Shown here: piece by piece, positions 22,821 to 31,772 of the stretch
How the letters are laid out: the number at the start of each line of letters is the position of its first letter
Position numbering within the stretch: the stretch's first letter is position 1
Position numbers and translations under genes: made by a program
The notes under the pieces: generated by a model
What the model was told of the DNA's origin: nothing
The model's input: only the letters and a program-made list of their open reading frames with translations
The model's database searches: none
From: RUG14515 sp045117995
GTDB lineage: Bacteria > Bacillota_I > Bacilli_A > RFN20 > CAG-826
NCBI GenBank assembly: GCA_045117995.1
Contig: JBGUOH010000001.1
Coordinates: forward strand, 62,001-126,000
DNA length: 64,000 nucleotides
Direction: 5' to 3'

Positions 22821-23705
22821 CTATTTTTCGTATTTATATCCGTATTCTTTTAAAGAAGCAGGAGCGTTTCTCCAGTCTTCATCCACTTTTACTTTGAGTT
22901 CAAGGTAAACGTGTTGGTTTAAAAGTCTTTCAATGCTTTGTCTAGCTTTGCTACCGATTTCTTTAATGCGTTGTCCGCCTTTGCCGATAACAATGCCTTT
23001 TTGGCTTTCTTTTTCCACGATGATGGACGCTAAGATTTGAAGTGGTTTCTTTTCCCATTCAATATGTTCCATATAAATAGCGACAGAATGTGGAACTTCT
23101 TCTCTCAAGGTCTTCAAGACCTTTTCACGAATGATTTCCTTGATACGGAAGATTTCATCTTTATCGGTAATCATTTCTGGTGGATAGTAAGCAGGACCTT
23201 CTGGTAATAAGTTAGAGACGGTTTTGATGATTTCATCAATGTTGAAACCTTCCTTAGCGACTGAATCGATGAAAAGGGCATCTTTAAAGAAAGCGCGATA
23301 TGTCTTCTTTAATTCTTCAGTCTTATCTAATCTCGCTAAATCGATTTTGTTAAAAACAATGATGAGTGGGCAGTGATGAATATCTAAGTGCTCGATAATA
23401 TAATTATCACCTTCACCAAATGGTTTAGAAGCATCCACTACTAAGATGGCAACATCGACATCATGTGCGGCGCTATAGGCCATGTTGTTCATTTCTTGGC
23501 CTAATTGGGCTTTAGGTTTATGAATACCTGGGGTATCAAGAAAAACGATTTGAGTATTCTCATCGTTATAGATACCAATGATATTGTTTCTTGTTGTTTG
23601 AGATTTATCAGTAACAATAGAAACATTATGGTTAATTAAACCATTCAACAAAGTTGACTTACCAACATTTGGACGGCCTAAGATGGCCACAAAACCTGAT
23701 TTCAT
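22821..23705 (-). CDS. era: Ribosome-assembly GTPase Era
   Basis: 294 residues. Essential GTPase that binds the 3' end of 16S rRNA during 30S maturation. G1 is GRPNVGKST (8-16), G3 is DTPGIH, G4 is NKID, and the C-terminal KH domain has VIGKGGQRIKEIG. The start overlaps the cdd stop by one base. It is part of the ybeY-cdd-era-recO cluster; both YbeY and Era act in 16S rRNA processing. Confidence 0.97.
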   Translation of the reverse strand: MKSGFVAILGRPNVGKSTLLNGLINHNVSIVTDKSQTTRNNIIGIYNDENTQIVFLDTPGIHKPKAQLGQEMNNMAYSAAHDVDVAILVVDASKPFGEGDNYIIEHLDIHHCPLIIVFNKIDLARLDKTEELKKTYRAFFKDALFIDSVAKEGFNIDEIIKTVSNLLPEGPAYYPPEMITDKDEIFRIKEIIREKVLKTLREEVPHSVAIYMEHIEWEKKPLQILASIIVEKESQKGIVIGKGGQRIKEIGSKARQSIERLLNQHVYLELKVKVDEDWRNAPASLKEYGYKYEK

Positions 23706-24106
23706 TACTTTAAATCGTCTCCAGAAAAGGCGAATGGAAGGAGTTCATCAATGTTAGTCTCTTTCACGTCACCCTTTAAATTTGCAAGAACGATCACACC
23801 ATCTCTTGGGAATAATTCACTAATGACTTGGCGACATGCTCCACATGGAGAACATGGTTCATCTGTATCAGCGGAAATTGCTAAAGCAACGAAATCTTCT
23901 TTCTTATAGCCATCCATCATCGCGTTATATAGCGCGTTTCTTTCAGCGCACATACATAATGGGTAAGAAGAGTTTTCGATGTTAGCACCTTTAAAAACCT
24001 TACCATCTTTACAAAGTAAAGCAGCGCCTACTTTGAATTTAGAATATGGGCTATAGGATAAGTTTCTCGCTTCAGTAGCGACTTTTACTAATTCGTTATT
24101 TTTCAT
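23705..24106 (-). CDS. cdd: Cytidine deaminase
   Basis: 133 residues from the ATG at 24106, which has GAGGTG just upstream; a 12-residue longer frame would overlap ybeY. It turns cytidine and deoxycytidine into uridine forms, in pyrimidine salvage. The zinc site is CAERNALYNA with the catalytic glutamate and PCGACRQV. YSPYSKFKVGAAL is the substrate-binding N-terminal signature. Length is that of the tetrameric Firmicutes enzymes. In B. subtilis dgkA lies between ybeY and cdd; it is missing here. Confidence 0.96.
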   Translation of the reverse strand: MKNNELVKVATEARNLSYSPYSKFKVGAALLCKDGKVFKGANIENSSYPLCMCAERNALYNAMMDGYKKEDFVALAISADTDEPCSPCGACRQVISELFPRDGVIVLANLKGDVKETNIDELLPFAFSGDDLK

Positions 24107-24113
24107 ATGCACC

Positions 24114-24557
24114 TCACGCCAAGATTTGATCTTGCAAAGCAAACATTATTTTTTCATCTTCCTTAGTCATATGGTCATAGCCAAGAAGATGCAATAAGCC
24201 ATGGACAAAAAGGAACTTTAATTCTCTGTCGAGGCTATGGCCATAAGCTAAAGCTTGTTCTCTAGCTTTATCAAATGAAATATAGATTTCGCCGAGAACC
24301 ACCATTGCGTTTGACTGAAAGATTTTATCTTTATTCTCATCTCCATCTAAAAATGCAAAAGAGATGACATCGGTTGGACGGTCAATATGACGATATTCGC
24401 GGTTGATATTATGAATAAATTCATTATCTACGAAAGTCACACTGATATATGGATCAAAATGTAGACCCAAATGATTTAGTGTCTTTGTTATTAACTCTTC
24501 GTAGACCGCTTGATAATCGTTTAATGACTCGTCAAAAGAATTAAAATCTAGTTCCAT
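24114..24557 (-). CDS. ybeY: Endoribonuclease YbeY
   Basis: 147 residues. Single-strand endoribonuclease for 16S rRNA 3' maturation and ribosome quality control. The zinc signature HGLLHLLGYDH (three histidines) is intact, as is the preceding RPTDVISFAF. It ends in a TGA codon eight bases before cdd starts. It follows the C39-domain gene with a gap of 25 bases. Confidence 0.95.
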   Translation of the reverse strand: MELDFNSFDESLNDYQAVYEELITKTLNHLGLHFDPYISVTFVDNEFIHNINREYRHIDRPTDVISFAFLDGDENKDKIFQSNAMVVLGEIYISFDKAREQALAYGHSLDRELKFLFVHGLLHLLGYDHMTKEDEKIMFALQDQILA

Positions 24558-24582
24558 GATGAAATCATAGCATTATTTAGAG

Positions 24583-25791
24583 CTATTTACTATTAATTTC
24601 ATCTAGATGAACAACATTATTAATTCTCGCTTTGCAAAGCAAGTTCTCTTCCACTCTACTGTCATAACTAAAGATAGGGGCTAATGATTGGTAGAGTAAA
24701 ACGCTTAAACACATGAAAAAGATGACGTTTGTGATGCTAAAACTCTTTTCAATTAAACATAGAATCACACTCGCGGCTAACATGAAGAAGCCCACCACAG
24801 CTTTCTTAGCGAATTCAAGGTAAGCATATCGGTAAGACTTAACCTCCATGGTTTTAACCTTCATTTCCACTCCGTTTACATCACGGGTCTCTCTGAGCTC
24901 GTTTTCCTCTTGTAGGACTTCTTTACCGATCGCATTCTTGTAAGGGGAAAAGAAGAACGCATCAAGGTAAGCACCTAAAAGAGAAGCAATTATCAAAATG
25001 AGATAATCCAATGAGTTAATGAGTGAAATTGTTGAAATAAGGATGACTATGAGTGCAGAAAAGATTAGATTCAGGCCCATGCTCAAAGAGCATTTCTTGT
25101 ATTCTTGGCTGCGTTTATAAAACTCAAAGAAATCACGATTACGAACATACGGTAAAAATCTCCTAATGTATTTGTCGTAACGCTGCATGCGCTTGAGCAG
25201 TACATAACGCAATAGAACCTCACTTAACAAACTGCCGGCGATTAATAGGATTGGGTAGAGATATCCACCTCCGGGTTTCATAAAGAAAGTGGCTAAACCG
25301 ATTAATGTCGCGGTCAAAGTTTGGAAAAGCGCTGATACAAGAGTTCCTTTATGATCTTTCGTGTCTATCACGTTGTGTGGATAGGGTTTCCTTTCAAATG
25401 CGTTTACTGCGAGTAAAGTTCCATCCCATAAAGGTAAGAGCTGGCTGAGCTTTTGCCAGTATATTCCCTTAGCAGGATCATGAACTTTGACACGATTCCC
25501 TTTTCTTTTACTTATTAAAAGGGCGTGTACGGTCTCGTTCGGGTAGACAACGGTTAAAATCACAGGAAACTTATCAAGATGCCTGAAATCGTCTTTATCA
25601 TCGTATTTCACCCCGATGAGCGTCACATCATAACGCTGGGCAGTGATGACGAGATCTTGATAAGAGTATTGTCCATGGTTTTCATCTTCATGCAGATAAA
25701 GATAGCCTTCATCTTTGTGGACTATGGCGAGGAGCATTTTGACACACGCCATACCACAGCTTGAATTACTTAATTGTGGGATATAGTACAT
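24583..25791 (-). CDS. C39-type peptidase domain membrane protein without ABC ATPase
   Basis: 402 residues. Residues 1-130 form a C39 cysteine-peptidase domain of the kind that removes double-glycine leaders from bacteriocins: the oxyanion glutamine Gln6, nucleophile Cys12 in SSCGMACVKML, His89 in ETVHALL and Asp105 in VHDPAKG. After it come about six hydrophobic segments (roughly 150-390), resembling the membrane half of a peptidase-containing ABC transporter. The ATP-binding domain is absent: no Walker A or signature motif occurs, and the gene ends properly with a stop. It has a strong AGGAGGTG site. It sits between dnaJ (which ends at a terminator) and ybeY, where B. subtilis has prmA and other genes. 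Substrate is unknown. Confidence 0.75.
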   Translation of the reverse strand: MYYIPQLSNSSCGMACVKMLLAIVHKDEGYLYLHEDENHGQYSYQDLVITAQRYDVTLIGVKYDDKDDFRHLDKFPVILTVVYPNETVHALLISKRKGNRVKVHDPAKGIYWQKLSQLLPLWDGTLLAVNAFERKPYPHNVIDTKDHKGTLVSALFQTLTATLIGLATFFMKPGGGYLYPILLIAGSLLSEVLLRYVLLKRMQRYDKYIRRFLPYVRNRDFFEFYKRSQEYKKCSLSMGLNLIFSALIVILISTISLINSLDYLILIIASLLGAYLDAFFFSPYKNAIGKEVLQEENELRETRDVNGVEMKVKTMEVKSYRYAYLEFAKKAVVGFFMLAASVILCLIEKSFSITNVIFFMCLSVLLYQSLAPIFSYDSRVEENLLCKARINNVVHLDEINSK

Positions 25792-25863
25792 TTAACACCT
25801 CCTATTTCACTAATAAGAGGGAAATGCAAAATTTTTCCGAAATTTTTGAAAAATAATTTTTGT

Positions 25864-25892
25864 GAAAATAAAAAACCGGTTAAAACCGGTTT
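25864..25892 (-). terminator. Terminator at the end of dnaJ
   Basis: AAACCGGT (25873-25880) pairs perfectly with ACCGGTTT (25885-25892). On the minus strand a T-run follows. The hairpin overlaps the dnaJ stop codon (25891-25893). Confidence 0.8.
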
Positions 25893-27027
25893 ATTTTTTG
25901 AAGATTTTTTTGAATTTTGCCAGTAAGGAATCATCTTTACCAATTTCTTGACGGTATTGAGTGAGTAAATCCTTCTGCTTTTTATTGAGGGAAGTTGGCA
26001 TCTTAATATCCAAATGAACGTATTGATCGCCTGGTCTTCCGCTTCTCAAATCTTTCACGCCTTGACCGCGCATTCTGAAGATTTGTCCAGGTTGTGTACC
26101 AGCGGGAATGTTAAGTGTTGCTTCGCCATACACTGTTGGAACATCAACACTTGTACCAAGGATGGCGTCGATAAAATCGACAGGGACGGTTAAGTGGATA
26201 TCATTACCATCTCTTTTAAAGTATTGATGTGGTTTGACGTTCACTTCGACGAATAAGTCACCATTAGGACCACCATTGGCGCCTCTTTCACCTAAACCTT
26301 GGACACGGATTTGTTGTCCATTATTGATACCAGCGATAATGTGAACTTTAACGTTTTTCTTAACGCGGTTATAGCCTTTACCGCCACAATGTGGACATGG
26401 GTTAATAATAATCTTGCCAGCCCCATTACAGCGGGAACATGTTTCTTGTTGTTCGATGACGCCAAAGAGGCTTCTTCTTTGTACTCGTACAAAGCCATGT
26501 CCACCACAGTTTGGACAGGTTTGGACATCACTTGGTGATTTAGCCCCTGTACCATGACAGTGAGGACATTGTTCATCTACGGTCAAAGGTATTTCAATAT
26601 CACGGCCTAAGATGGTATCCATGAAGTCGACTTTCACACGCACAATCGCGTCGTTGCCTCTTCTTGGACCGGTGTTCGCTCTTTGTGAGCGACGACCACC
26701 ACCGAAGAATGATGAGAAGATATCGCCTAAGTCTACGCCATCAGCGCCACCAAAGCCTCCGAATCCACCTTCAAATGGATTAGAACCTGGTTGGCCCGCT
26801 CCTTGTTCAAAGGCGGCAAAGCCGAATTGGTCGTAGGCACTTCTTTTTTGGTCATCGAAAAGAATGTCATAAGCTTCTTGTACTTCTTTAAACTTTTCTG
26901 CATCACCGGTTTCGTGGTTATCAGGATGGTATTTTTTAGCGAGTTTACGATAAGCACTTTTGATTTCATCTTTAGATGCGCTTTTGTTCACACCTAAGAC
27001 TTCGTAAAGATCTCTTTTATTTGCCAT
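25891..27027 (-). CDS. dnaJ: Chaperone DnaJ (Hsp40)
   Basis: 378 residues, type I. J domain at 1-70 with the HPD motif (KKYHPDNHE), a Gly/Phe-rich linker (GGFGGFGG), four zinc-binding repeats CPHCHGTG, CPNCGGHG, CSRCNGAG and CPHCGGKG, and the C-terminal substrate-binding domains. It stimulates the DnaK ATPase and delivers clients. Last gene of the hrcA-grpE-dnaK-dnaJ operon, 75 bases after dnaK, with a stable hairpin in between. Confidence 0.97.
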   Translation of the reverse strand: MANKRDLYEVLGVNKSASKDEIKSAYRKLAKKYHPDNHETGDAEKFKEVQEAYDILFDDQKRSAYDQFGFAAFEQGAGQPGSNPFEGGFGGFGGADGVDLGDIFSSFFGGGRRSQRANTGPRRGNDAIVRVKVDFMDTILGRDIEIPLTVDEQCPHCHGTGAKSPSDVQTCPNCGGHGFVRVQRRSLFGVIEQQETCSRCNGAGKIIINPCPHCGGKGYNRVKKNVKVHIIAGINNGQQIRVQGLGERGANGGPNGDLFVEVNVKPHQYFKRDGNDIHLTVPVDFIDAILGTSVDVPTVYGEATLNIPAGTQPGQIFRMRGQGVKDLRSGRPGDQYVHLDIKMPTSLNKKQKDLLTQYRQEIGKDDSLLAKFKKIFKK

Positions 27028-27052
27028 GATATTCCTTTCTATTCACGCATAG

Positions 27053-27068
27053 AGGGGCCGAAGCCCCT
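27053..27068 (-). promoter_or_regulatory. UUCG tetraloop hairpin between dnaK and dnaJ
   Basis: On the minus strand AGGGGC-UUCG-GCCCCU, a six-pair GC-rich stem capped by a C(UUCG)G tetraloop. No U-tract follows, so it looks like an RNA processing or stability element rather than a terminator. Confidence 0.6.
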
Positions 27069-27102
27069 ACTAATGCTTGAAAAAATTCTTAATAATTAAT
27101 TA

Positions 27103-28932
27103 TTAGTTTTTGCTTGTGAAGTCAGCATCGACGACATCGTCTGGGTTTGTACCGGCGGTACCTTCGTTATTAGCTTGACCATTTGGTTGTGCACCTTGGT
27201 TAGCTTGTGCTTGTTGCATATAAGCGGCAGCTTGTTCAAGTTCACTAATACGTTTTCTTAAAGTTTCCATATCGTTATTGTCTAACGCGGTCTTTAATTC
27301 ATCACGTAATTTTTGAGTTTGTTCTTTTTGGTTTGGATCCATGCTGGCGCCTTTTTCTTGCATAGCGATGTCGATATCGTTAATTAAGCTTTCAGCTTTA
27401 TTACGGAGTTCGATTTCTTCTTTGCGCTTTGCGTCCTCTTCAGCGTGGGCTTCGGCTTCTCTCACCATTCTATCGATATCTTCTTTAGAAAGACCGTTAC
27501 TACCAGAGATGGTAATGTTTTGTTCTTTTTGTGTATCTAAGTCTTTAGCGTTGACTTTAACGATACCGTTAACGTCGATAGAGAAGGTAACTTCAATACG
27601 TGGTTCGCCACGTCTTGCTGGCTTAATACCATTGAGTTGGAAGTGACCTAATAATTTGTTATCGTGGGCCATTGGTCTTTCGCCTTGGTAAACCATGATA
27701 TCAACGGCTGGTTGATTATCAGCGGCTGTGGAGAAGATTTGGCTCTTTGTGGTTGGAATAGTTGTGTTTCTTGTGATTAATGGAGTCATGACACCACCTA
27801 AGGTTTCAATACCTAAGGTTAATGGAGTAACGTCGAGTAAGACTACGTCTTTGACATCACCAGAAACGACACCACCTTGGTAAGCCGCACCGATGGAAAC
27901 AGCTTCGTCTGGGTTAACGGATAAGTTTGGTTTCTTACCAGTTAATCTAGCCACTAATTCTTGAACGGCTGGCATACGGATGGAACCACCGATTAATAAG
28001 ACTTGGTTGAGTTCGGAAGCACTCATGTGAGCGTCGCTTAAGGCTCTTCTCACTGGTTCTTCACATCTATTTAATAGATGTCTTGTTAAGTCTTGGAATT
28101 TAGCACGTGTTAATGTGACTTCGAAGTTAACTGGGCCAGCGCTTGTCATGCTAATGAATGGTAAGGAGATAACGGTTTCCATAGAAGCAGAGAGTTCGAT
28201 TTTCGCTTTTTCAGCAGCTTCTCTAATTCTTTGTAAGGAACCTTTATCTGTAATATCAACATTGGATTGAATCTTGATTTGAGCTTTGATCCAGTCAGCA
28301 ACGACTTGATCCCAGTCATCACCACCGAGGTGGTTATCACCAGCGGTACTCACAACTTCGAATGTACCATCACCGATATCGAGGATGGAAACGTCGAATG
28401 TACCACCACCTAAGTCGAAGACTAAGATCTTTTCGGATTTATCGTTTTCTAAGCCATAGGCTAAGGCCGCAGCGGTTGGTTCGTTAATAATACGAACGAC
28501 ATCTAAGCCAGCGATTTGACCAGCGTCTTTTGTTGCTTGTCTTTGCGCATCGTTGAAGTAAGCAGGAACAGTAATAACTGCTTTTTGCACAGATTGACCT
28601 AAATGGGCTTCAGCGTACTTCTTCATATAAGCAAGAATCTTTGCGGAGATTTCTTGTGGGGTGAATGATTTGTTCACGCATTTAATGTTGACCTTTTCTG
28701 CACTACCCATAATTCTTTTAATGGATGAGACAGTATCTGGGTTGGTGACAGCTTGTCTTTTTGCGGCGTTACCGACGATTTCTTCACCATTTGCTTTAAA
28801 AGCAACGACGGATGGAGTTGTCACTGTACCTTCTGGATTTGGAATGACTTTGACAGTGCCATCAGCTTGTAAGTAACTGACGACTGAGTTTGTGGTACCT
28901 AAGTCGATACCTAAGATAATTTCTTTTGCCAT
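27103..28932 (-). CDS. dnaK: Chaperone DnaK (Hsp70)
   Basis: 609 residues. ATP-dependent folding chaperone. The nucleotide-binding domain begins IIGIDLGTTNS-like (ILGIDLGTTNSVV) and holds VFDLGGGTFDVSIL and the VLLIGGSIRMPAV stretch. The linker DVVLLDVTPLTLGIE and the substrate-binding domain follow, then the helical lid and a Gln/Asn/Ala-rich C-terminal tail. As usual for Gram-positive DnaK, the region of about 24 residues present in the proteobacterial ATPase domain is missing. It is controlled by HrcA through CIRCE. Confidence 0.98.
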   Translation of the reverse strand: MAKEIILGIDLGTTNSVVSYLQADGTVKVIPNPEGTVTTPSVVAFKANGEEIVGNAAKRQAVTNPDTVSSIKRIMGSAEKVNIKCVNKSFTPQEISAKILAYMKKYAEAHLGQSVQKAVITVPAYFNDAQRQATKDAGQIAGLDVVRIINEPTAAALAYGLENDKSEKILVFDLGGGTFDVSILDIGDGTFEVVSTAGDNHLGGDDWDQVVADWIKAQIKIQSNVDITDKGSLQRIREAAEKAKIELSASMETVISLPFISMTSAGPVNFEVTLTRAKFQDLTRHLLNRCEEPVRRALSDAHMSASELNQVLLIGGSIRMPAVQELVARLTGKKPNLSVNPDEAVSIGAAYQGGVVSGDVKDVVLLDVTPLTLGIETLGGVMTPLITRNTTIPTTKSQIFSTAADNQPAVDIMVYQGERPMAHDNKLLGHFQLNGIKPARRGEPRIEVTFSIDVNGIVKVNAKDLDTQKEQNITISGSNGLSKEDIDRMVREAEAHAEEDAKRKEEIELRNKAESLINDIDIAMQEKGASMDPNQKEQTQKLRDELKTALDNNDMETLRKRISELEQAAAYMQQAQANQGAQPNGQANNEGTAGTNPDDVVDADFTSKN

Positions 28933-28948
28933 AATTTATTTCCTCCTA

Positions 28949-29524
28949 TTAAGCGTCTGCTTTGACGCTTTCTTTTGGTTGTTCTTCTTTTTTGTTTTTG
29001 CTCACTGAGACTCTTGCAGGTCTAATGAGACGTCCGTGTAATTCGTAGCCTTTGGCATACACTCTTGTAATGAGGTTTTCTTCACCCTCTTGTTCTGTGG
29101 TGTCAACGGCATCCATTTTGTCAGCGGAGAATTTATCTCCCACCTTTGGTGCGTATTCTTTTACGCCTTCGTTTTCTAACGCATTCACGAAGTTACGATA
29201 GATGAATTGGAAACCCACTAAGTAGTTCTTAACTTCTGGGCTATTTGGTTCAGTTTCTAGCGCCATATGGAAGCTATCGAGTACTGGAAGTAATTCTTCG
29301 ATAAATCCCATCGCACGATACTTCATTGCTTCGGAATGTTCTTTCTCTAAGTTAGTACGTAAGTTCTTGGTATCAGCATAGGCACGATAGTATTCATTTT
29401 TCCAATGCTCCACCGCGGCATTTGCTTTAGCAAGTTCTTCTTCTAACTCTTGGATTTTTTTCTTGTCTTTGTTTTTTTCTTCTTTAACGGCTTCTTTTGC
29501 TTCTTGTTTTTCTTTATTAGGCAT
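28949..29524 (-). CDS. grpE: Nucleotide exchange factor GrpE
   Basis: 191 residues. Releases ADP from DnaK. The N-terminal 60 residues are highly charged (EAKEAVKEEKNKDKKK) and lead into a long coiled coil (about 25-85); the C-terminal beta domain contains VYAKGYELHGRLIRPARVSVS, the family signature (read as VxxxGYxxxxRxxRPAxV). It overlaps the hrcA end by eight bases, so the two are coupled. Confidence 0.96.
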   Translation of the reverse strand: MPNKEKQEAKEAVKEEKNKDKKKIQELEEELAKANAAVEHWKNEYYRAYADTKNLRTNLEKEHSEAMKYRAMGFIEELLPVLDSFHMALETEPNSPEVKNYLVGFQFIYRNFVNALENEGVKEYAPKVGDKFSADKMDAVDTTEQEGEENLITRVYAKGYELHGRLIRPARVSVSKNKKEEQPKESVKADA

Positions 29525-30560
29525 CGCCTTTACCTCCTTTGTTGTTTAATCCCTTAAAGTAATCGGTTAATGTTTCAGCGATGTACTCAAGAGCGCTTAA
29601 CGCTTGGTCGTAGTCGATTCTGGTTGGACCGAGCAATGTAATTGCGCGGTTTCCTTCTTCGCCAAGATCAATCTTCGCTGTCACCATTGAGACATCAGGA
29701 TTGCCTTCGATATCACCGATACGAATGATTCGGCCATCTTCATCCTTTTTAATCTCATCTTTGACTTCTTTAAGGAGTTGTTGGTCACTGAGAAGTTTGA
29801 AGACTTTTTCTAATTTCTCAGTATCGTTTTTGTATTCTTCGTGATTGAATAATTCATCTCTACCATAGAGACTTAAACGGTCACTAGCGAAGCGCATGAA
29901 TGTTTCAAGCAAAGCTTGGTAAACAAGGTCATGGCCGACGATGTAATCGTTAAGGACTGGTTTAAGAGCTTCAGTCTTTTCGACGAGTTCAACGATTGGT
30001 GTACCTTTTAATCTGTCATTAAGTAAGGACACACAGTTGACGATTTCGCCCGCTTTTAAGTTTTCAGGAACGATGAAGGTTTTGTTTTCAACATAGCCTT
30101 TATCGGTCACGAAGATCGCGGTAATTGTGTTATCAGAGATCTGCACCATTTGGATAGACGCTAATTTTTCTTTATTCTCATCTGGTCCCATGACCACGGT
30201 GACTAAGTTAGTCATATGAGATAAAATCTCACAACTTTCCTTAATAACCGCATCAATTGATTTAACTTTTTGATCAAGAACAGTTTGAATGCTGTTTTTT
30301 AATTGTTCATTAACTGAACCATCTCTTAATTTCTCACAGTAGTAGCGATATCCTTGAGCGGATGGAACTCTACCACTGCTTGAATGAGTTTTTTCAATTA
30401 AGCCCATTTTTTCAAGAGCAAACATTTCGTTTCTTATTGTGGCGGAAGAATAAGGAAGTTTATATTCTTCGATGAGGGTGTGAGAGCCAACTGGTTGCGC
30501 ATTCTTAATAAAGTATTCAACGATGTATTTTAAGATCGTATCACTACGGTTAAGAGCCAT
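29517..30560 (-). CDS. hrcA: Heat-inducible transcription repressor HrcA
   Basis: 347 residues. Repressor that binds CIRCE and shuts off the heat-shock operon until GroEL is titrated away. The N-terminal winged helix reads SHTLIEEYKLPYSSATIRNEMFALE and then GLIEKTHSSSGRVPSAQGYRYY (two blocks). The GAF-like middle and C-terminal dimerisation part follow. The start has AAGGAGGAG. Two CIRCE elements lie directly upstream, so the gene regulates itself. Confidence 0.97.
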   Translation of the reverse strand: MALNRSDTILKYIVEYFIKNAQPVGSHTLIEEYKLPYSSATIRNEMFALEKMGLIEKTHSSSGRVPSAQGYRYYCEKLRDGSVNEQLKNSIQTVLDQKVKSIDAVIKESCEILSHMTNLVTVVMGPDENKEKLASIQMVQISDNTITAIFVTDKGYVENKTFIVPENLKAGEIVNCVSLLNDRLKGTPIVELVEKTEALKPVLNDYIVGHDLVYQALLETFMRFASDRLSLYGRDELFNHEEYKNDTEKLEKVFKLLSDQQLLKEVKDEIKKDEDGRIIRIGDIEGNPDVSMVTAKIDLGEEGNRAITLLGPTRIDYDQALSALEYIAETLTDYFKGLNNKGGKGDA

Positions 30561-30576
30561 GGTTTTCTCCTCCTTT

Positions 30577-30603
30577 TTAGCACTCTCTATCTTTTTGTGC
30601 TAA
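30577..30603. promoter_or_regulatory. CIRCE operator 1 (HrcA site)
   Basis: TTAGCACTC, a nine-base spacer, then TTGTGCTAA: one full CIRCE element with two mismatches in the right arm. It lies between the promoter and the hrcA start, in the transcribed leader. Confidence 0.92.
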
Positions 30604-30607
30604 CTAC

Positions 30608-30635
30608 ATTTTACTGGAATAATTAGCACTGTCAA
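30608..30635 (-). promoter_or_regulatory. Heat-shock operon promoter
   Basis: Minus strand: consensus TTGACA (30630-30635), 16-base spacer, TAAAAT (30608-30613). The -35 box lies inside CIRCE 2. Confidence 0.8.
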
Positions 30636-30649
30636 GGGTTATGTGCTAA
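30623..30649. promoter_or_regulatory. CIRCE operator 2 (HrcA site)
   Basis: TTAGCACTG, nine-base spacer, ATGTGCTAA. It covers the -35 box, so HrcA bound here would block RNA polymerase. Confidence 0.9.
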
Positions 30650-30697
30650 TTTTTTAATTTATATTTATATAGAATAAGGATTTATAGGGGCTCGAAC

Positions 30698-30728
30698 ACG
30701 AAAAAAGCGGACATTTTCGCCCGCTTTT
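30698..30728 (-). terminator. Intrinsic terminator after the 30.7-31.6 kb membrane protein gene
   Basis: AAAAGCGG (30703-30710) pairs with CCGCTTTT (30721-30728); on the minus strand the stem ends in TTTTTT. Confidence 0.8.
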
Positions 30729-30745
30729 GGATTGATTTTAAGTCT

Positions 30746-31648
30746 TTATCTTCTCGTTTTTTTATCAATTTTATGGTATTCGCTACCGAATTGATATTGT
30801 TGAGAACTGGAAAGCATAATGTCCCATTTGACAGTAGTTTTCTTGATTACAACTCCATCATTATAAACAATGCCAAACTTTCTAACCAATTGATCGATTG
30901 AAGGAATGATATTAGCTAATAAGAGCTTTTTGATTCCCTTCTTAGCGTCTAGCATGTTATGAATCGCATCATCTTCCATAGCTTGGATAAACTCAGAAGT
31001 TAAACCAATGTCGTCACAAATGACATCGCCTAATTTCTCACCATATTTATCTTTAATCCTATCCATGGCTTTGATACATTGACCCGCAACATCTCGTGGA
31101 TCGCTTTGCAATGAACGGCAATAGACTTCGTCGCCTCTCACCACAACGTTTAAGGTAATGCTATCATTGGTCATGTAATCACGTACAGGAAGTAATTCTA
31201 GCTTAAGATTACATACATGCTTATCAGTGAATTCACCCGCAATTTCGTGAACCAACATTTCAAAAGGACCTTCTTTTAAGTTGTTATGTTCATCAAAACT
31301 TTGAAGCATCCAAATACGAGCGCGGAATTCTTCATTTTCTCTTTGCTGTTCTTCAAAACTCTTGTGTTGAACCTGTGGTTTTGGTTTGAATTGCTCAGGA
31401 TCTTTGTTTTTGTTTTTAGAATAGGCAATAATGGCCTTAACAAGAATGAATGCCGCTAAAGCTGTAATAGCAGTAAACACTAGTGACAAAAGCACCAGTA
31501 AAATGGTGAGGAAGACATTTTTTGATCCATTAACTAAGGACCAGAAAACAATCATAAGAATAAAAGCGATGCCGGTAATCACACCAAAAAGAATTATATT
31601 CTTCTTGTTTCCTTGCAGGGCTTCTTCTTTAAGTTTTTCAAAACCCAT
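30746..31648 (-). CDS. Membrane protein of unknown function
   Basis: 300 residues from the ATG at 31648 (MGFEKLKEEALQ), which has AGGGAG upstream; a 15-residue longer frame lacks support. Two adjacent transmembrane helices (about residues 17-40 and 47-78) are followed by a basic linker (SKNKNKDPEQFKPKPQ) and a soluble domain of about 200 residues, probably cytoplasmic. The soluble part has no motif I know. It is a stand-alone unit: a good promoter at 31733-31760 and a terminator after it. No function is proposed. Confidence 0.7.
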   Translation of the reverse strand: MGFEKLKEEALQGNKKNIILFGVITGIAFILMIVFWSLVNGSKNVFLTILLVLLSLVFTAITALAAFILVKAIIAYSKNKNKDPEQFKPKPQVQHKSFEEQQRENEEFRARIWMLQSFDEHNNLKEGPFEMLVHEIAGEFTDKHVCNLKLELLPVRDYMTNDSITLNVVVRGDEVYCRSLQSDPRDVAGQCIKAMDRIKDKYGEKLGDVICDDIGLTSEFIQAMEDDAIHNMLDAKKGIKKLLLANIIPSIDQLVRKFGIVYNDGVVIKKTTVKWDIMLSSSQQYQFGSEYHKIDKKTRR

Positions 31649-31732
31649 AAATAAAATCTCCCTATGTCGATAAGTTTTGGACAGCAAAAACAATCAGGCT
31701 CTTAACTATCGAAAACTATTATCTTTAATTCC

Positions 31733-31760
31733 ATTATAAGGAATCGATGGATTTTGTTAA
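31733..31760 (-). promoter_or_regulatory. Promoter of the unknown membrane protein gene
   Basis: Minus strand: TTAACA (31755-31760), 16-base spacer, TATAAT (31733-31738). Confidence 0.65.
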
Positions 31761-31772
31761 AAGGAATTTATT

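Noticed and set aside
30687..30700. tRNA T-arm-like TTCGAGCCCC on the minus strand
   Set aside because: The flanking bases do not form a five-pair T stem, and no anticodon or acceptor arms can be drawn.
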